Shown: positions 58,832 to 64,000 of the stretch, one piece after another
How the letters are laid out: each line of letters begins with the position of its first letter
How positions within the stretch are numbered: the first letter of the stretch is position 1
Assembly (NCBI GenBank): GCA_015039365.1
Contig: WION01000039.1
Span: forward strand, 242,000-305,999
Length of the DNA stretch: 64,000 bases
Source: Amanita rubescens
Taxonomy: Eukaryota > Basidiomycota > Agaricomycetes > Agaricales > Amanitaceae
Reading direction: 5' to 3'
Notes under the pieces: model-generated
What the model was told of the DNA's origin: nothing
The model's input: the letters and a program-made list of their open reading frames with translations, nothing else
Database searches by the model: none
Made by a program: the position numbers and the translations under genes

Positions 58832-61699
58832 TCAATCGCGCGCAGAAGGATTAGCAAGGGGCCATACGCCCCCTCCCGCGCCCGTACTCGCACCGGCGCT
58901 TCCGTCCTTTGCACGATCCTTGTCAGCAGTCCGCGGAAGCGGCACCGACTCGGGCATCTGAGGACTCTGTTGCGGCTGTCCAGCTCCCTGGCCTTGCTGT
59001 TGCTGTTGCTGACCCTGTCCCTGAGCTTGCTGCGCCTGGCTCTGTTGCCCTTGTTGCTGCTGCTCTCCCTCTTGGCCACCTTGGGCAGCCCCAGTCGCCA
59101 CGGCTGCACCTCTAACCTCATCCAACACCCTCCGCACACCACCCATCAACCTCTCTGTCTTCTCCACCATCTCCTCATACCGCCTCTTATGTTCCTCAAG
59201 CTCGACATAATGCCGCTCGAGCTCGATCAACGCCCCGAGTCCTAGTCCACCTCCGAGACTCATATGGAGAGGTAACCCTCCCATAATCAGCCCAGTTTGA
59301 TCCGGAGTATGACCAGGTGCACCAGGGTAGAACCCTACACCAACAACACCCTGCGGCGGCTGGGGCAAAACATATCCTGCACCAGGACCAGGCGTACCCG
59401 CTCCCCCAGTAGCACCATGCCCTAACGGTGAATGCGTCCGACTGGGCGCATTCGATCCCGACCGCACATAACTCCCTTGCACACCTACGCCGGCAGCACC
59501 TCCTCCAGGAATCGCACCCAAAAATGGCGCGAAGGCAGCTGCCGAGGCGCCGTTCAACGCTGCCAACGGCGGAAGCGCAAACTCGGCAGGGTGCCCTCCA
59601 TGCCCAGCGTATCCGTGAGGTCCTAAATGCGGCGATCCACCGTGTCCATGTCCTCCAAACGGATTCGCACCACCGGGTCCCAACCCGGCAACACCAGCTG
59701 CCAACGCGCCAGCTGCGCGCTGTAGATGAGCAAAGAACTCCTGTCCGCGGGGCGTCCCTGCTCTCTGGGGTGAAACACTCCTCCCAACCTCAACCCAAGC
59801 ATTCGGGTTCGTATTCTGCGCGGCACGGCGGCTCCTCAACTCCCTCCCAGACGCATGCGATATATGGGACGAAATGCCACCATCGGACGACTCGACGCCT
59901 TCCATGAACATATCATCGTCGTCCTTGTCGGCAGCGCCCACGCGGGCAGCGGCAGTCCTCGCGGCGGCCCTTCGTGCCCTTTTCCTCCTCGGTTGTTGCG
60001 CACCCTCTCCCTCTCCCTCACTCTCGTCCACCCCGCTAGCGCCACTCGCACCAGCACCAGCAGCACTCGCCATCCTCCCAACAGACACGAGCGCCTCTGC
60101 CGCAGCCTGATCGGTCATCCTCGAACTGCCAGGGCTCGTATTCGCACTCGCACTCCCGGAAGCAGCAGCCGGCACGCGTTTCCGTCGCTTGATCACCGTC
60201 TTCTTCATCGAATTAGGTCGGTGCGTACCGTGCAGCTTGAAATACAGCCCGCACGCGTTGCAAATGTTGTTCCCAACATCGTCCCTCCTCCACAACGGCG
60301 TCGTGCTCGTCCCGCAGTTGGCACAGCTGAGCGCGCCAACGGCCGCACGCACTTTTCTCCCTCCTCCGCTCGTACCACTAACATTGACTCCTCCTCCTCC
60401 TGCGACGACACCCACTGCTGTGCTACCGCTTGCAACTGCGCCGGAGGCGCTGGCATCGCTCTCGTTCGCGGGGTTCGGGGACGAATGGTCGATGATTTGT
60501 TGGGCGTGACTAGGCGAGCCAGCCGCCGCGGGTCCACCAGGTGCAGAAGTGGAACCCTCCATGTCTAATCTTGCAGCTGCCAAAGCATTATTGTAGGTTG
60601 GACAACCAGAACAGGCAGATGTGCCGCCCGTACCATCGCATCGCCCATCGCCAGGACACGTTCCGCCGCTTTCGTTGGCAGGAACGGTGGGCGGGGCCTT
60701 TATTGTGACATTCTTTGATGTGGCGGCGGCGGTGTTCTTGTCTTTAACGCCGGTGACGGATGGAGCCGCAAATGGTGAAAGGTTTGTAGTGGTGGTGGTG
60801 TTGGCGGCCGCGGAATTTGAGGAGGCGACATGAACCGGTGGTGGCGTACGGCCTAATGAGGGCGGGCGAGGCATGTTTCGCGATTTTTGATAAAGGCCTG
60901 AAGCGGAAGACGGGATACGTAACAGGTAGGGCAGAAAAAGGAAATCGTCAGCGTTGAGTTTTTTTTGGGTGACCAGCACACGGGATAAGAGGAGATGAGA
61001 AGAGATGAGGAAGGTGATGGAGATTGGGATTAAGAAAGAAGCAGAACAAGTGAAGAGGGATACTCCGTGTGGCAAAGCGGCTTGCACGAGCGTGCAGCAA
61101 GCTGATGCGATGGAAGGCCCCGATACAGCACGGAGGCTGTGCACAGCAGGATGAAGCGCGTCGGAACAGAGCCAATCGGACGGCACAAGCGTGTTGCGTG
61201 TTGATTAGCGCACCCACGCGATATGCATGTGGATCAGATGTCGAGGGAGTATGGCGTGCGGCCGTGGACGGACACGTGTATCGCAGCCACAGTGATCGTG
61301 CCAGCCCCAGATTGAGACTGAGCCGAGCCATGGAAGGAGAGATAAGGATGAAACGGAAAAGAGACTCACCGCAGGCGTTGCAAATTGTGTTGCCTTCTGA
61401 GTCTCTCCTCCAGAGGGGGGTAGACGTGGTGTGGCAATTGTTACACTCTGTGGGCCGAGGAGAGGCGAGTGAAGCCGCAGTGCCATCGACGTGGACTTCT
61501 GAGGCGGAGAAAGATAAAAAAGATAAAAGATATGAGTGTGGGCGCAAAGATTAGACAAGGACGAGAAAAGCGACGAACCTGAACGCATCTCGAGGATAGA
61601 CGAGGGGGTGTCGTCTGCAGTCTTGAAAGACTGCTGAAGACGAGCGATTGGACTATGAACGGGCATTATGGGGGACTGGTCTACAACGACTGGGGACAT
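58832..61699 (-). CDS. sreA: SRE/Urbs1-type GATA transcription factor, iron regulator
   Basis: Three exons: 61579-61699, 61370-61498 and 58832-60897, about 771 residues. First GATA finger [15 protein letters not shown] ... CNACG, continued by [11 protein letters not shown] in exon 3. Then the cysteine-rich [12 protein letters not shown] ... CSGCP typical of siderophore repressors, then the second finger [15 protein letters not shown] ... [12 protein letters not shown]. Two fingers with this Cys-rich linker define the SREA/Urbs1/Sfu1 group, which represses iron uptake when iron is plentiful. The C-terminus is Gly/Ala/Gln-rich with a short coiled coil ([20 protein letters not shown]). Intron 2 is 472 bp and splits finger 1 after CNACG. 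Confidence 0.92.
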
Positions 61700-62653
61700 T
61701 TTTGATGATGATGAAGGGGAGCGAGGAAGTATTAGTCAGCTTGAGGGTAGATATAGAAGATAGAAAGAAGATTATCTAGCGAACGCGTTGGAAGCGGAGT
61801 CGGAGAGGACAGAGTTGGGATGATGAGGCAGTGACCGGTTTTTGTTTGGGTGAGATAGTGAACCAGCCAATCACAGTCCGCCAATGTGTCATATCACCTC
61901 CTCGTACCGCCAATTTTCTCCAATTTCCTCCACACTCGTCACCCGCGTCCCCCTAGCCCGAGCCTTTCATTCCCTTCATCCCCAATGACCCCACACTCCC
62001 TCCGGGAAATCGCCGCTCATCCTCCGGATTATCTCTCTCTCACCGCATCGCCCCCCCCAAACGCCGGCGTCCCAGCGGCGTCGGCGAAATTTTCACTCTC
62101 GTCACCCGCTCTCCGTCTTTGGCGGTCGCACACTTCGGCTCTTTTGCGTAATCGTTATCATATCATGCGCGGACAGGGACGCTGTCAACGTGTCTTATTC
62201 CCACAGGCTTTCCCTAGTATGGGAGCCAACAAACGCTTCGATATCTTCATTTTGATAAGACATGCTGTATATAACCCTCCCATATGCTCTCTTCATTTGC
62301 TCATTAGCTTGAACTGTTCTACACCGCAACATTACCATTTTATTAACCTTCAACACGAAACGCGGTTACTCCACCCCACACTAACCATGACAGATTTTCT
62401 CACATTACTTCAATCCATTCTCTCACCAATTTTTTTTTTGTTATTACGCAGACACCTGAAACAAAACCAGCCCTGCTGCCGAACAGGAAACGTGGCTCAC
62501 ACAACACCCGCCAGCAGATGCCGTGTGACCACCCTGACTGAATCTTATCAGATACCCCATTCGATAGCATACGCATATCTTTATCATGTATTTTATCATG
62601 CGCGAGTCCAGCTATGTTGCAAGTGAGAATTACACCAGTGATTACGCCTGAAC
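61700..62653. other. Intergenic between GATA factor and eL37
   Basis: 5' region of the GATA gene and 3' region of eL37. A plus-strand frame at 61886-62626 is Pro/Ser-rich with no domain and is not called. Pyrimidine-rich runs near 61960-62060. Confidence 0.4.
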
Positions 62654-63378
62654 TCATGCCTCTGCCGTTGTCTTCTTGGCCCTCTTCTTTGCTACTGTGT
62701 TTTCTCTGCAATCGTCCCATCATCAATTTTCGTCTTTGAAAAAAGGGACATCACCCACCGGAAACCATTCTTGAACCGCCTGTGCACGAGCTTGAGGTAC
62801 CGCATCCTACCCGTACCTGTCGTCTTTCTACGCTTCGCCTTTTCACTCCATTCATACGATCTCAACTTGGCACTGGGGTATCCGCACTGCGCGCATGCTA
62901 TATATGCGACATTAGACTCTTGCTCTCACGAATAAAATAAAACAAAAACGAACGTACTTTTGTGCTGCCTGTGGAAGGCCCTGTTTCCGCAACGCCTGCA
63001 TAGCGTATGCGATTTCGTGTGTCGCTTACTGTACAGTCGTTAGATTCCTGTTGTGCAACCTGGATTCAGTGCGCAAACATACCCGAATGACGAGGTACCT
63101 ATACTCGTGCATTAGTTCCACACGCGAACAATTGAAGCAAAAATCGCACCTTTTGTCTAATCGCAAGAGGAACGATGAAAGAGAGATCGTCAGTAACCCA
63201 TTCATATCGAAAGACAGCCAGAACGAGAAAAACCAATCCAACCTCATCCACCCAAACAGACCGACATCCACCGTTTCAAACGGCTTTTCCAGCCCCTGAC
63301 ACCTATTGCAGCCCTCTCAAACCGAGCATACACTCCCCTCCAAAGCCAACAAAATGGATAAAATCAGGTACTCACCAT
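62654..63378 (-). CDS. RPL37: 60S ribosomal protein eL37
   Basis: Six coding exons: 63376-63378 (ATG only), 63150-63156 (7 nt), 63083-63098 (16 nt), 62958-63028, 62759-62897 and 62654-62705. Joined they give [19 protein letters not shown], then [21 protein letters not shown] (the two halves of the zinc-binding CxxC...CxxC), [39 protein letters not shown] and a stop. This matches eL37 end to end at 93 residues or so. eL37 binds 23S-like rRNA in the large subunit. The tiny exons are confirmed by the invariant protein sequence. Confidence 0.95.
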
Positions 63379-64000
63379 CTCGTCTGACCGTCTTGTTCAC
63401 TTGCGTAGGGGTGTTTCTGTGATGCCGCGCGTGCTAGAGGGTGGGAATATGTCCGAGCGTGAGAATCGTGCCAAGCCAATCGGGCAACCTTGGCTATCCG
63501 GTGGCACGAGGTAGGTTCGTGTCCCACTAGCCATTGATAAGACAGATTCTAAATCCATATCGCGCGCTCGACGCCACCATGCTACTTGTCTCGAACAGCG
63601 CCGACAAATGATCAACTTCGATGAAGCCAACTTGAAACCACTCCCAGCGTCATCGGCCATATGCATTGAACGGCCAACTCGAATCCTACCAACCTGAGTG
63701 CCGTCAACCTAGATGCTATATACAGGTATTGGTAACGATCGCTATCTTTCCGTTTATCTCTATCTTTATCTTTGTCTAGATTCCAAGTACAGCCTTTACG
63801 GCGTATAGCATTATCATCAGGGCATCATGTCATGTCATTGCAAACGGACGACCTGACCGTCAGCCTTTCATGGTTAATAATTACCTGAAAGTCCGTGACA
63901 ACGTGGTACACGCATCCCATCCTGCCCTGGCCTCGTCCGAGTCAACTCGCAACGTACCTATTGTCTCCTGACAGTGCATGTTCCGTTCATTCCGGGCACT
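63379..64000. other. Upstream region of eL37, nothing else recognised
   Basis: Holds the 5' UTR and promoter of eL37. Short frames (63397-63666 minus) lack domains. Confidence 0.4.

Noticed and set aside
59428..60568. Several plus-strand ORFs opposite the GATA factor
   Set aside because: GC-rich coding sequence keeps antisense frames open; the GATA fingers and introns are on the minus strand.

Overview
This window is chromosomal DNA of a filamentous basidiomycete, most likely an agaricomycete with a repeat-rich genome. Evidence: spliceosomal introns of about 45-80 bp, an agaricomycete-type NACHT gene whose N-terminus reads GDQINNYG, a DUF6534 membrane protein, an SRE/Urbs1-type GATA factor, chromodomain Ty3/gypsy elements and DUF6589/RecQ genes. 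The species cannot be fixed from the sequence alone.

Positions 1-25110 are a nest of four LTR retrotransposons. A plus-strand gypsy element (gypsy-2) sits inside a P-loop GTPase gene, whose 5' part survives at 25111-25791. A minus-strand copia element (5' LTR 13571-14275) went into gypsy-2 at its RNase H region. A complete gypsy element (gypsy-1, 194-6483, 5-bp target duplication) went into the copia reverse transcriptase. Another complete gypsy element (gypsy-3, 18123-24715) split the 3' LTR of gypsy-2. Gypsy-1 and gypsy-3 have LTR pairs with no difference visible by eye, intact gag and pol, Tf1-like self-priming signals and a shared -1 frameshift site.

Positions 25.8-31.3 kb are mostly decayed sequence with a truncated second copy of a WDR5/Swd3 gene. 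Positions 31310-38804 form a unit with roughly 100-bp terminal inverted repeats. It carries two convergent genes, a DUF6589 protein and a RecQ-family helicase. The helicase is split by a non-autonomous hAT-like foldback element (36772-38344, 8-bp duplication). I think this is an undescribed kind of DNA transposon.

A NACHT gene lies at 40679-42473. Straight after its stop codon begins the strangest feature: about 3.6 kb (42475-46073) in which intron-like segments of 55-73 bp with splice-site ends follow one another, separated by exactly 3 nt in 51 of 52 cases. The middle of this chain (42943-45432) is a 71/72-bp tandem array in which nearly all variation falls in the 3-nt spacer.

From 47.7 kb rightwards the window is ordinary host DNA: WDR5/Swd3, a C2H2 regulator, a small lipocalin-like protein, tRNA-Lys, a DUF6534 membrane protein, the GATA iron regulator and ribosomal protein eL37. 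eL37 and DUF6534 contain exons of 7, 13 and 16 nt, so this genome does use very short exons. Exon joins were inferred by eye from splice motifs and protein continuity.
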